This document shows positions 48,002-59,595 of a stretch of DNA of 64,000 nt, one piece after another. Position numbers and translations under genes: made by a program. Within the stretch, counting starts at the first letter, position 1; every line of letters starts with the position of its first letter. Under the pieces are notes generated by a model that saw only the letters and a program-made list of their open reading frames with translations, did not search any database and was not told where the DNA came from. Source of the stretch: Talaromyces rugulosus (Eukaryota > Ascomycota > Eurotiomycetes > Eurotiales > Trichocomaceae); contig NC_049561.1 in assembly GCF_013368755.1 (NCBI RefSeq), positions 6,448,001 to 6,512,000 of the forward strand, given 5' to 3'.

Positions 48002-49268
48002 ATGGCAAAAATCAAGTCCATCGAATACTTCCGCGTCAAGCCGCGCTGGCTCTTCGTCAAGGTCACAGATGACAAGGGCGGATTCGGATGGGGAGAGGGA
48101 ACATTGGAAGGGCACAGCTTGGCTGTCGAGGGGGCATTGGATGAGATCATCCAACGGATAATTGGTTTTGAAGCTGAGTATGTTCGTCATTTCTGGATAA
48201 TAAGAAAGTGTTCGAGTGCTAATGGAACACACCAGTGATATCGAGCACATCTGGCAATTCGTCTGGCGACTGGGTTTCTACCGTGGTGGTCCCGTCTTCA
48301 TGTCTGCATTGGCCGGTATTGACATTGCGCTGTGGGATTTGAAGGGCCGCAACCTCGGTGTTCCAGTATACCAGTTGCTAGGAGGCAAGGTTCGCAACAA
48401 GATTCAGGTCTATGCATGGATTGGTGGAGACCGACCAAGTGATGTCGAAGTCGCTGCGTACGTTATTCTCTTCTATATTGTCTTTGCAAAGGTATCGTGC
48501 TAACTCCCCTACAGCAAAGCTCGTATCGCTCAAGGCCTGAAATGCATCAAAATGAACGCAACCGAAGACGTCAACTGGCTCGACTCGCCATCCGTTCTCG
48601 ACTCAACTGTCGAGCGCCTCAAGACCGTCAAGGCCCTCGGACTCGACGCCGGTCTAGACTTCCACGGCCGTCTGCACAAGCCCATGGCCAAACAACTTGC
48701 CAAAGCCCTCGAGCCTTACAAACCATTATTCATCGAAGAGCCACTGCTCTGCGAGCACCCAGAAGCCCTCAAGCAGCTTGCAGGTCTGACCACTATTCCG
48801 ATTGCGTTTGGCGAGCGTCTCTACACCCGCTGGGACGTCAAGCGGTTTTTGGAAGACCACTCGGTGGATGTCCTCCAACCGGATATTGCGCATGCTGGTG
48901 GTATCAGTGAGACGAGACGCATTGCCGCGGTGGCAGAAGCCTACGATGTCGCCATTGCGCCTCACTGCCCGCTTGGTCCGCTTGCCCTGGCGGCATCGAT
49001 CCAAGTGGCACTCAACACGCCCAACTTTGTCATCCAGGAGATGTCGCTAGGAATGCACTACAATGTTGAAGCTGGTGATATTGACTTGAACTCGTATCTC
49101 AAGGATCAGACCGTATTCGATATTCATGAGGGATACGTTAACGCACCAACGGGACCGGGATTGGGTATCGACATTGACGAGGATTTGGTCAGGAAGATTG
49201 CAAAGGAAACGGAACCATGGCAATGCAAGGAATTCTTCGGCCCTGATGGCTCTATCCGTGAATGGTAG
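48002..49268 (+). CDS. DgoD-type aldonate (galactonate/gluconate) dehydratase, enolase superfamily
   Basis: A 383-aa protein from three exons: 48002-48177, 48236-48457 and 48515-49268; the introns are 58 and 57 nt with GTATGT and GTACGT donors. It belongs to the mandelate racemase branch of the enolase superfamily and removes water from an aldonate to give the 2-keto-3-deoxy acid. The DgoD pattern is complete: the Mg2+ ligands D181, E207 and E233, the acid/base H183 in DFHGR, and H283 in APHCPLGP. All are offset by exactly two from the E. coli enzyme (D183, H185, E209, E235, H285). FYRGGP and WIGGDRP are also kept. D-galactonate is the family substrate; D-gluconate or another aldonate cannot be excluded. 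Its product fits the aldolase upstream. Confidence 0.92.
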
Positions 49269-49643
49269 TTTTTTTTTTTTTATGTTTGGTGTTATCAATA
49301 TTTTCTAGATTATCGGGATAGTTGGACATTGCATCAATAGAGCTTAATTGATATTTCTTTACCCTATGGAATTTGAACAAGTAAATAACTCCTTCCTCGG
49401 CAATAAATTCGGATATTTCAACCGGCAGAATGAACATATGATCTAGGAGAACTTCCATCCATTCAAGGATGCTGCTCATTGATGCATATGCCGCTCGGAA
49501 AGAAAGGCGAACCCCGTCCGGCGTGGGGGGTTGACCCACCATCGATTGATCACATTCTCCGATTATTATTATTGCTCCAATCTCTTCGCATTAAATACAG
49601 CATCATCTTTGCATACACGAAAGATATAAAAAACACCACCAAA
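49269..49643. promoter_or_regulatory. Dehydratase terminator and SDR promoter
   Basis: A 375-base region. A T-run follows the dehydratase stop. The shared motif lies at 49521-49535. AT-rich sequence runs to the ATG at 49644. Confidence 0.55.
49521..49535 (+). promoter_or_regulatory. Shared cluster motif, copy 6 (SDR promoter)
   Basis: GCGTGGGGGGTTGAC, about 115 bases before the SDR ATG. It matches GCGTGGGGGTTG of the aldolase promoter over 12 bases, with one extra G. Confidence 0.5.
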
Positions 49644-50578
49644 ATGCAAGCCCTCACATCCCTCTTCTCTCTCGAAAACCGCACCGCGCTGGTGACCGGC
49701 GGTACGCGGGGCATTGGCGCTCAGATGGCCATTGCCCTGGCCGAAGCCGGTGCCGACATCATCCTCGTGCAGGTTAGTAGCTTTGTGTGTTTCTCAAAAT
49801 ACAGTCAGATTTCTAACGGCAGAAAAAACAGAGGGATACCTCTAACCAACAGACAAAACAACACATCGAGTCCCTAGGCCGAAAGGCAACCATTTACACA
49901 GCCGACCTAGGTTCTCGCACAGCTGTCTCGGAGCTTTCCAAGTCTGTTCTCGCAGATGGCCATGATATTTCTATTCTTGTCAACTGCGCTGGCATTCAAA
50001 GACGGCACCCCGCCCATGAATTCCCGGATAACGACTGGGATGAGGTTAGTCTATCTATCCGGGAGGGGAAAAAAAACATAGCTATTGGATTCTAACTAAG
50101 AATTTAATAGGTCCTGCAAATCAACTTAAACACCGTATTCGCCCTCTGCCGCGACATCGGTGCCTACATGCTCACTCGCACCCCATTCCACGGCACTGAA
50201 TCCACCTCTCCCAACGGCGGATACCGCGGAAGCATCATCAACGTCGCCTCCCTCGTTTCATTCCAGGGTGGTCTCACTGTACCCGCCTATGCGAGTGCCA
50301 AGGGCGGTGTCGCACAGCTCACCAAGGCCTTGTCGAATGAATGGGCTAGTAAAGGAGTCAACGTCAATGCAATTGCGCCGGGATATGTGGCGACCGATAT
50401 GAACGAGGCACTCATCAACAACCCCGTGCGCGCAGAGCAGATTCTGGTTAGAATTCCCGCGGGCAGATGGGGTTCTGGGGAGGATTTCAAGGGTCCGACG
50501 GTGTTTTTGGCTGGAAAGGCTAGTCTGTATGTGAGTGGGGAGATTTTGACTGTGGATGGGGGTTGGATGGGTCGGTAG
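49644..50578 (+). CDS. KduD-type short-chain dehydrogenase/reductase
   Basis: A 269-aa NAD(P)-dependent SDR from three exons: 49644-49772, 49832-50044 and 50111-50578. The intron 1 acceptor could also be 9 bases upstream, adding KKQ. The cofactor loop TGGTRGIG (18-25), NCAG (usually NNAG) and the catalytic triad S161, Y174, K178 ([16 protein letters not shown]) are present, with [10 protein letters not shown] and the ending VDGGWMGR. The whole text follows E. coli KduD (2-deoxy-D-gluconate 3-dehydrogenase / keto-deoxy sugar-acid dehydrogenase). In this cluster it may oxidise or reduce the keto-deoxy acid or an aldonate epimer; bacterial pathways use such SDRs on 2-keto-3-deoxy acids. Its promoter carries the shared motif. 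Confidence 0.9.
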
Positions 50579-50914
50579 TTTTTTTTATTCAAGTCGATAT
50601 TTGTATGAGGAAAAATTAAAAAGCGAATTTCTATAAATATTTTAAATAAATTTAGTCAAATACTTATTTTTTTTTCTATGGTAGATGATATGGTTTTGTT
50701 ACGAGACGTTAAGGCCAGCGCTTGCCCTATCCTTCCCGTGTCGAACTATTACCAAATTCGGAAATTTTTTGGACAAAACTGGGGCCAGGCATACAATATG
50801 TTACATTTCAGCCTCAATTCATATATCGAGTTGCCTAAAAGACAAATAATTTTTGAAAATTTAAATGAATTATCCTACTTTCGTTTCAAATTCATGTCGC
50901 ATTGTAAAACGCCA
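50579..50914. other. Intergenic region between convergent genes
   Basis: AT-rich, 336 bases, with terminators of the SDR and the transcription factor. The plus-strand frame from 50678 runs into the transcription factor gene on the other strand and is not a gene. Confidence 0.5.
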
Positions 50915-52805
50915 TCACTGTCCATGAATAGTCATCAACAACTCGTCCACCGTCCAGCCCCCTTCTCCACCCGCCGCAAGACTATCTCGCGCATAGCGTC
51001 CATTAAACATATTCAACAAACACCTCTCAACCCCATTCCTCGCCTCGCGGCTCAACGACGTCAAGACTTCAGTCATTTGCAGCACATACTTTGCGCGATT
51101 CATGTTGCCCAGCTGGTTCATGAAATGGTTCAACAGAAACGCTTCTAGCTGCGGGATTGATTGTCGCCAGATTGATTGTTGTTCGTACATTGCGCTATTC
51201 AGAGTCGCGAGACGGTCGTACAACTGCTCATTGGTTAATATGTCAGGTGACATTGTTGTTGTCGTGGATGTGACCGTAGCGATGGTGTTGTGGTATCGGG
51301 ATGAGACGCATTCTTGGATCATTACGCCAATGTAGAATAAACAGGCGATGCGGTCGTGCTCGTATATGTCCGATCCTGGTTCGACATTGCCATTAATACT
51401 ATTGAAGAAGGATGTTCGGAGGACGTTGACGGCTTCGTGGAGGGAATGGTAGTGTCGGAGTCCCTCGGATTGTAAATTGCTTGAGTTTGCCATTAGGCTG
51501 CGCATATCCTGAATAAATGATATCAACCAGAGGGACCGAAGCTTATGGATATCCGGGATATTCGGATCTGATAAAGATGTTTCTTGTGAAGAAAGATAGG
51601 CCATCGAGGCGGATATTTCAGAGATGTTGTTTGACGGGAAAAACCATGATGGTTTTGACATGAGGGAGATCCTTTTTTTTTCACATTAGTCGAGTTAGAA
51701 ATAGATACGAGGAAGTACTCACAGTTGCAAGACCAATCCTAGCCGCCAGTTTTCTTTCAAAGACGACATGCCGCCTCTTGTTCGGATCATTTGCTCCAGG
51801 CCGGCGCGGTGGATTCGCCACGCTTCTTCTGTTCCCCAGTATCGCTATCCAGGATGTCAGCTCTCTCCCTAGTCTTGTACATCTGGGATTCTGTTTACCT
51901 CAAATGTAAGCAACCTAACCACAGCTGCAAACGTGGTATCACTCAATGCCATTTCTTCGTCGTTCATCCACTTATTAATCAGCGACACGGCTTCGGCCTT
52001 GTATTTCAAAACCTCGACAGCGTGCTTATTGCCACGTAGATATGACAAATGAGCTGCTGCATGTGCCAGTATTCCGTAGAATGAGCCAGCATTAGACAAG
52101 TCTAGCGGAAACCACACATCTCGCATGGGATTAAAGTCTATCGAAGGGGATTCTTCAAACATCATCGCGGCATGTGAGCTCAGCCCTGTAGCTAGTTAGA
52201 ATAGCATCAGATTTGAAAAAGTAGCAATCTTGAATCTTACAGTGATGTAACAATTCATGGTGTCTGGTTGTCAAGTGTATAGGAAATGTATCAAAGGGGT
52301 CTAGGGCAAGAGGCGACAAGACGTTGTCCATGTTTACCAAAGACTCTCCAGGTAGTTCAAGGTTCGAAAAATCAAAAAGCTCATCCAATCCGGCAATCCC
52401 GGGTAATAGATCTTCAGTGGAAAATTGCAGGTCGCCATCCGCAGCATTCACTGCTATATCAGTCCCCACTGCTGTGTCGTTATAAGGCCATGACACAGTA
52501 TGGCTAGGAAGAGACACCCCTGTAGCCAAATCCGGTTTGGCAACCAAGGGCCTAGCCCTCCTCTCAGAAGTTTCATGTTCTTTCTGCTCTAGCTTCTGCT
52601 GCTGCTTCCTCTTTCGCCACGACTGGCGCATGGCATAGCTGCGGGCGCGGTGTGCATCTTGCGAGGATACAAATACAAATGTTTGAAAAGCCCCTTGTTT
52701 ATTATTCTGTGCATTCTTTTTCTTTGTCTTGTTGTTGGTTTTCTCCCGATCAGCAATGGATGACGGGGTGTGTAAATCAATTGTGATGTGCTCTTCGGAT
52801 GGCAT
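50915..52805 (-). CDS. Fungal-specific transcription factor without zinc cluster
   Basis: A 576-aa protein from four exons: 52805-52241, 52185-51899, 51844-51723 and 51671-50915. All joins keep frame (HHW-LSSHAAMMF, LTFE-RYWGTEEAW, VLQL-ISLMSK). The N-terminus lacks the Zn2Cys6 cluster. It has instead a lysine-rich stretch and FVFVSSQDAHRARSYAM followed by RQSWRKRKQQQK, the arrangement seen in fungal Fungal_trans_2-type regulators that lack a classic binuclear cluster. The long helical middle domain is of that type, with YWGTEEAWRIHRAGLEQM as a hallmark. It is convergent with the SDR gene and is the natural candidate regulator of the sugar-acid genes. I did not see the shared motif in its own promoter. 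Confidence 0.85.
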
Positions 52806-53347
52806 TGAGAAATCACAAATTTGTGTGTTTTGTCAAGACAGCTGTTGCATGGTAGGCTTGTTTCTATTACTCAAGAACGCTATTTATCGAAAACAAATGT
52901 TGACGTGTTTGTGTGATAGGTTCTGATGAAGTCTTGCATGTAAAAAGAAAATTGTAAAAGGATCAAGCGTGTGTGGCGTGAGAGTCTCGGGTCCGGCAAC
53001 TTCTCCGCGGCTCCACTTTTAGTCCGTTTGTGCGATATTATTGCCCCATACACACAATCCACCAATCTTATACTTCAAAGTATCTCCGTATGTGGAGTGA
53101 GTGCATTGAATCTTTGTCGCAAGGGACTTCTCGGATTGACAATTTCAAATATGAGTAACAAGCTGCTTGTATTTTTGACTATTCAAGATGCTAATAATAA
53201 ACTAGTGATCCTTTAATCGACAAAACAAACAAAACATCCATATTAGTCTTTAGCCCCCCTCCCCCATTCACATTACTCGTATTATACATAATTCCCATCA
53301 CTTCGCACAATAAGTCCCAGAAATTCCGTCAAATGCATTGTCCAGAT
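52806..53347. promoter_or_regulatory. Promoter of the transcription factor; terminator of the mannoprotein gene
   Basis: About 540 bases with no gene. The side next to 52805 should hold the regulator promoter. I see no copy of the RCGTGGGG motif here. Confidence 0.5.
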
Positions 53348-54235
53348 CTAGAGAGCGAACAGGGCAGCAACAGCGGCGAGGGCGCCGGCAGTGTTGATCG
53401 TGTTGAGGGAGGCAGCGTTGGTGAAAGCCGGAGGGACAGAGCCGCCAGTACCAGTAGCGCTGCTTCCGGGGAGAACGCCAGACGAAGTGGCAGTGCCGGG
53501 GTTGGTTGGGACGGCAGAGCCGGAACCAGTGGCAGTAGCAGTAGCAGTAGCAGTAGCAGTAGCAGTGGGAGTGTCAGTGACAGGGGCAGTGGTAGAGCCC
53601 GGGGCGCTGGTAGCAGAGCCAGTGTCGGTGGCGGTAGCGGTAGCGGTAGCAGTACCAGTGCTGCCACCAGTAGTAGTGGAGCCACCGGTGCCCTGGTAGG
53701 CATCAATACCCTTTTGGATAGCATCGGTGATACCAGCAGCGAGAGAGGCAGCGATACCAGACAGAGCCGAAGGGACCTTGTCAGTGATGGTGCCAGAGAG
53801 CTTCTTGGCAGCGTCGTACTGCTCCTGAAGGCTGGATTCGACGGTGGCACCCTTTCCAGCAGCAACGATATCAGACTTCTTGTCGATGAGATCGCTGATT
53901 GCCGTCTCGATCTTTTTGGTCAGGGTCTGCACGGGAGAGGTGAGCGAAAGAGCATCATCCTGCGAGAGAGTATCCTGGCTCGAGAGGGTGCTGACACCCT
54001 TGTTGGTGACGGTGATGATGTCGCTCGAGTCCGAGAGCAGCTTGGTGGTGTCACCGCCAGAGTAGGCCTTGACATCGGTGTCGAAGCTATCGACGGAATC
54101 CCCAACGGCAGAAAGGACGGACTCGAAGGCGTCAAGATCACGTCGGACGACGGAAGCCTTGCGCTCGACGAGGGTAGGGGTGGCCAGGGTCTGGGCAACG
54201 AGACCCAAGGCAACGAGAGAAGTAGTGAACTTCAT
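53348..54235 (-). CDS. MP1/HsbA-type cell wall galactomannoprotein with GPI signal
   Basis: A single-exon 295-aa protein starting at MKFTTSLVALGLVAQTLA (ATG 54235; an in-frame ATG at 54310 lies in the leader). A signal peptide is followed by an all-helical domain (about residues 25-175) of the hydrophobic surface-binding / MP1 family, with an RR processing site near 31-32 and regularly spaced Asp/Ser helices. A Thr/Ala/Ser stalk follows, encoded by imperfect 6-bp repeats, and then a C-terminal GPI-type tail (NTAGALAAVAALFAL). MP1-family domains bind lipids or hydrophobic surfaces at the wall. High-quality codon use suggests strong expression. Confidence 0.88.
   Translation of the reverse strand: MKFTTSLVALGLVAQTLATPTLVERKASVVRRDLDAFESVLSAVGDSVDSFDTDVKAYSGGDTTKLLSDSSDIITVTNKGVSTLSSQDTLSQDDALSLTSPVQTLTKKIETAISDLIDKKSDIVAAGKGATVESSLQEQYDAAKKLSGTITDKVPSALSGIAASLAAGITDAIQKGIDAYQGTGGSTTTGGSTGTATATATATDTGSATSAPGSTTAPVTDTPTATATATATATATGSGSAVPTNPGTATSSGVLPGSSATGTGGSVPPAFTNAASLNTINTAGALAAVAALFAL
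53532..53567 (-). repeat. 6-bp imperfect tandem repeat coding for Ala-Thr
   Basis: GCAGTA units on the plus strand encode alternating Ala-Thr in the stalk of the mannoprotein on the minus strand; a second block with GCGGTA lies near 53631-53652. Such tracts often vary in length between strains. Confidence 0.8.
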
Positions 54236-57183
54236 GGTGATTGCGGCGTTGGAATAACGAATGTCGTTTTGAGTTACGTCTAAGAACGAGTGTGATTGGA
54301 GGTAAAGCACAAAGATGCGACGACTTGCTATGGTGTATCAGAAAGCTTGTGGATGCTTGAACACGGGAGGAGGTAACTCCTTATATAGCCTCTTCGCACA
54401 TCCATGGCTCCCGGGTCATCAGATGTCTGAAAGGCACAACATTGGCCGAGGCACCAAAGGATTCGCCCTGTCGAGTGGGCCGCGCTGGCCGTAAATCGCC
54501 ACAGTGACTGGGTAGCAAGATACAAGGATTCGTCGGGGCAGTAACCAGATTCTTCGATGTCGACATGGGCTAGGCATGAGACGCCACAAAATTCAGCCCA
54601 GGAACAACAACCAACGAAACCCAGACCAGTCACACCCTGGCCAATGCTGACAATTAGATTTTGTTCGTGCTGATGAGCATCCTACATGAATGCATTGGAT
54701 TGGCTGTGCCCTGCATGATTTCTTGCGGATCATCGACGAGCAAAAAGCCAGTAGGCGGCCCCTTCAAATTACCGAGTACCCCAGACTCGACACTTGCGAT
54801 ACTGTCCATCTGACTGACAGCTGTCAGCCAACTAAGAAATTGGATCAAGAGGCATCATGCGGCTAGCAGTCGTTGAATCTCGTCCGCCGGAGATACTGGA
54901 TCGATTGGCCATTCTCAAATTAGCGACATGAGAGTGAGACATGAGCAAACCTAGGCCGAAAGCAGGTCTAGATCTATGCGGAGTCTTTCATTGTTCTTAT
55001 TGCGACAGAGGGAGCGTTGTTAGCGACTTGCGATCTGGTGCAGGACTAGTGCCCCCAGGCAGTCTATCCCCAGGTGGGATTCTTGTGGCCGACGCTGCGT
55101 CCTCCCCCGCGCGCAGAGGCCAAAGTTCGATGGTAGCATCCAACCCTAACCCCGGATTTGTATGGGCCGAGCCGACGCGTCATTGGTCTGAGTTGCATAA
55201 TTAAATTATACGGAAGTGTCGGCTCCCCCAGGCGAATCCTTAGCTTGAGCGCTTGAGCGCCAACACATTGCGCAACGATTGGCTTCTGCAAAGGACTGGG
55301 TTGGGCTGGGCCGCGCCAGGGACCCTCGTTCAATACAACGCTGCATTTCCTTGACATTGTGTTCCAAAACGAGGCTCTTGGCTGGCCTGGTGGCTGTTTT
55401 GGTGGCTGATGGTGTGCGAGGTGAATGGAGGACGTTGGACTCGCGGCGCTGTTTGTTGGTGGTGGTGGGAAGGGCCTCACGTGCATCCTCGGTTCTAGTT
55501 TTACTCCCACTCTTCTTCCCCGCATGTCTCGCAACTGCTAAAGTTTTTTTTCTAGAATATAGTGTCTACTCAGATCGACGGTGGTTTATTTTTTTTTTGG
55601 TTTGTTTGCATGAAACATCATCCCGTGTGTAGGGGCAAGTAATTAAACCAACCCTCAACACCGTGTCATAGCAGACGTGATCGCGAACAACGCTCATTTC
55701 ACTATTTTATTAAATATTCAAAAAGAACGACTCGAAATACTGTAATCCTATTGGGACGTCGGCGCCATTTTCGGCGTAACACAGCCTCAGCCTGGCGTGC
55801 TGTGCTGTGCGAGTACATCTGACACACCTGTTCATGTGTAATCGCGCAATAATAATCACTCATATGCAGCACAGTAATAAACCACACCACCCCTGCTCTC
55901 AGTCCCAAAATACGCTACTGGATTTTAGATGCATGCTGGGTTTTACCAATAACGTAATGGAAATTGCGTGACTCGTCGATTCAAGCTTACTCTCTTACTC
56001 TTACTCCTTCACTTGCACCTTCTTGGAGGACAAGGGTCATCCATCGATTTAATTTAATTCGACGCTACTCGTGAGTCTATTGATGTAGGTGGAAATTACT
56101 TTACTACTCCTACTACTACTGTTGACCGTTGAAGGTAACTATGGAATAGTAGCTTCACTTATTACATGCATCTATGGTGGCCAATCCTTGAGGGTCGTAT
56201 ACGGATCTATACTTAACATCAACACATTATAGATATCAACTAGGGGAAACTAATAATTCATTTCTTTTTGAATGGCATCAATCGATGACAATACTCCATC
56301 ATCGGCCAATTTTCGTCCTTGCGTTAACCTCAATCTAGATTTGTGTATTCTTACTTGACAACCACATGCAGGAACATCTCCCCTTGTCGTTTGTTTTCTA
56401 TTTAGCTTTCTCGCCCCTGTTCAGGGGTCATCAAATTATTTAACAACTGGTCTAGAATCTAAATTAGACAGAGAAGGGGGTGAAAGGGGGCTCGAAATTG
56501 AGTTGGATGGCGTGAACATTGGATTAGGTTCAGCCCCCCCAATCATGGATAACGAATGCTGCTGTTTGGTCAGCCTTTGAAAGGCATCGACACGTGCAAT
56601 TTTCTTTTTATAATGTACCATCTCCGAGGAAATGGAAATAGTACATATTCTTATTACTGAGTAAAGGCCCTTTAATACTACTGATTATTGAAATATCAAA
56701 GTATTTCATTCCTATCAATACAGATTCTATCGTATACTTGAATCTCGTGCATGGTCCAACAAGAAAATATATATATATATAAATTGAAATAAAAATAAAC
56801 AGAATGCAAAGAGTTCCAAATCATCAGTCGTGGCTCATCATATAACGATAATATATGGGGACCATTTCAGGTGCAGGAAGCGCGCGATCTAAACACCCGT
56901 TCGCCTGTTTCCAGCGCTATGCTTTGTTGAAGTCACGAATGCGAATGATATCAAAAGATTGAAATGATGTGAAGAAAATAGGTAGATGGGTAGACAGAAA
57001 CAAAAAAAAAATTCGAAGAGGTGGTAGGTGATATGCTTGTGATCGGGCGGCCATGCCGAGGATCCTGACGGCGTAGTCCTCTTTTACGAGTCCTAGGGAA
57101 AGGGCCACAAGCTCGCTATGAATAAATCACTGCTAATGATGGCCCCTATAGGACAGGTCACAGGTCACGTATCGTCATACGCC
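54236..57183. other. Long intergenic stretch, about 2.9 kb
   Basis: No gene is supported. Frames up to 156 codons exist on both strands around 55060-55630 in a GC-rich part, but they start with non-ATG codons and have no recognisable motif. A (AT)n tract lies at 56767-56781. The left end is the mannoprotein promoter. A long promoter, a lineage-specific gene or a noncoding transcript could be hidden here. Confidence 0.45.
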
Positions 57184-59595
57184 CTATCTCACACCCCCCC
57201 CTTGTCCAGCCATTGGATCGAGTTGTTCAAGCAGACTGGCACATACAGCATACGCTCGCTGCGAAGCCAAATCCTTCAACGACAACCCACTCAACCACGT
57301 GGCCGCTTTGTCCAGTGCATGCCGCAAATTTCGCGACGAATCTGCACTGGCAGAAACCCGGATCAACAGAACTGTCGTGGCCTGGACAAGATAATGCAGT
57401 ACAGACCACCACGGCGCCACCTCGGTCAGCCATGTAGCGTCAAATGCTGCCGGGAAGAGACCCAACATGTGACAAGCAGCTTCCACACAGCTGTCTCCGG
57501 TCTTTTCGTAAAATCTGTGGTCGCCTGCTGAAGACCAATCGAGACTGTGGAGGCAGGACTTGGAAATCAATATTCTCGTACTATAGTACTGTAGCCCGAG
57601 GCGGAGGCAACGGTAATCTCGAGTCGTCACACGCTTCTCGTCCGTGAATTTGAATGCAGACGGTAGCTTTGAAAGCCACACGTCGGCTTTGATGTTAAGA
57701 TCAGTGATGACGATTTCCGGGTCCGTCGGTAGATATTGAGAAACATCAGGAGCGTATAGGGCTTCGACGACCTGTCGCATCAACCGGGCGAGGTCGAGAA
57801 AACACACGAAATAAAGGACATGATTCGGTTTCAAAAGCTCCATCGCCGTCCGGATACTCTGCCCCGTCAACGCGAGAGAAGCATCGCCAAACGGTCCCGC
57901 AATAACATGGCCCAGAAGATTGTTGCGAAGTCTGCCATCGCTCATAACCTGTATAACCTTCGGATCGGAAAAGTCATGTTCCTCGAATGGAACCGGGAAC
58001 GGCGTTGTGCAAAATTCCTTCTCCACGCTGATCGGACGGCCCAGCATGATTCCGAGAAGTGTTTCGAGTGTGTAGAGAGACCACCAGACCTTGTAGCGTG
58101 ACTCCTTTGACGCAAGTGTCACGTAATTGCTTTCACTCCGCAAGTTCAGGCCCATGGCTGTTGCCGATCGAACGGCTAACCCGCATATTCTCCACGCCCT
58201 ATCAAGGCAGTCAGCAAATCAGATATCTCTACACCACAGTCAAGTGGCGAATCTTTTACCTGTTTATGTGGCCTAAAGACAAGAGAAAGAACGACGTCAA
58301 TCCTTCGATCTGAACTTGCTGCAAATCAGCGTGGTCCAGAAGACACGTGTCTTTCAGGCCCAGTTTCCAGGCCCGAGAAAAATACTGCAGGGTCTCCTCG
58401 CCAACATTCCGCAAAGTGTTCCGGATCTGATGCTGGTCACTTCGAGATGCTATCGCAAACACCAGGTTCAAAATGGCCAGCCACTGGCGCCCAGGCTGAA
58501 CGAATGCAGCCGTGTAAAAAGAATTCACCTGGTTGAGAAATGTTTCCTTTCTTAGAATCGGTAAATCAGCATGCACCGTGTTGAAGAAAGTTTGCACCAG
58601 TCCGTTAGCAACAACTTGCGAGGGTCGACCTAGAGGATCAATGTCTTCGTTGATCGTAATCTCACAGTCGTCCAGGAAATAGCTTGCCGATGCGATGGAA
58701 TGGTAGCCTCGATGGCCTTCTAGTAAGTTCGGTTCTGTTTGTTCTGCGTCTCCGGTATTTGACTCGATCTCACGTTTCAGGTTATACAACCAGGCTGTCT
58801 CGGCATGTTTGCCCACGAAACCGAGGGCTTTGGATTGATCGTTTCGGTTGAAATCTTCCTCTGTATAATCGGCGCCGCTGAGAACGTTCAGCAGAGCCGG
58901 TCGTCCAGGGGCTGACGTATGATCGGACGAGTCCGAAGGACCTGATCGACTGAAAAACGTGGAAAAGTCGTCGGAAGTGTACTTGTCAGTATCGAGCCTA
59001 TACTACAAGCGACTACGTCAGGCTACTTCCAGGGCGGTAAAAAAAGAATATCAGGAAGGTTTGTTAGCGACCTACTTTAGCCAGCGTATCTTGGATGGTC
59101 TGGACATCTTCTGGATCAAGTTTTGGATGGAGACTGTTCAAAAGCTGTTCATATTCATTCACTTGGTTCGCATAATCCCTAAGCTGTCTAATCACTCTCT
59201 ATGTTAGTTCGATCCGAATACCAGAAACTCAAAAAAGGTCGGGTTAGTGACTTCGCTGTTCGTTCACGTTTCCGATCTCCGTATAAACACATTAAGCCGA
59301 GTTCTTGACAACGTTCGCATGCTGGGCGATCACCGCTGCATTTTGTTTTCTGTTCTCGACATGATTCGCAGGCGTGGCCAACCCGTTTGTTTGTGTTTGA
59401 CTGCTCAAGCAAGCCAGGCACTCTGGGTATGGCCACTTTGGGGTTTCCTGTCTGCCTGGAGGAGGGTTCGTTGGGCACACGTAATCGAGAATCCCCCGCA
59501 TCGCTACTCGACGAGGTCACCGAGGGTTGAAGCTGTTGGGGGTTTATCGATAGGGCATTTGGTGGAGGACGCCTGGGACGTTGCCCGCCAGTCAT
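57184..59595 (-). CDS. Zn2Cys6 fungal transcription factor
   Basis: A 737-aa protein from four exons: 59595-59252, 59187-59076, 59002-58260 and 58198-57184. The zinc cluster is Cys76-x2-Cys79-x6-Cys86-x6-Cys93-x2-Cys96-x6-Cys103. A dimerisation-type helix (KQLRDYANQVNEYEQLL) follows in exon 2. The fungal-specific transcription factor domain follows, with the hallmark RAWRICGLAVRSA..MGLNLR created by the third join and KVWWSLYTLETLLGIMLGRP. Intron 1 has a weak donor (GTCACT), but it is the join that continues the helix in frame. Intron 2 ends at TTGTAG after a CTGAC branch site. The family call is secure; the target genes are unknown. Confidence 0.9.

Noticed and set aside
53333..54283. 316-codon plus-strand frame opposite the mannoprotein
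   Set aside because: It is the antisense shadow of the Ala/Thr repeat and wall-protein gene; Ser/Gly-rich text arises from the repeat.
55064..55632. Overlapping frames of 117 and 156 codons as genes
   Set aside because: Both begin with non-ATG codons, lie in a GC-rich segment that opens frames by chance, and show no domain.
57118..57531. 137-codon plus-strand ORF
   Set aside because: Antisense to the well-supported end of the Zn2Cys6 transcription factor.
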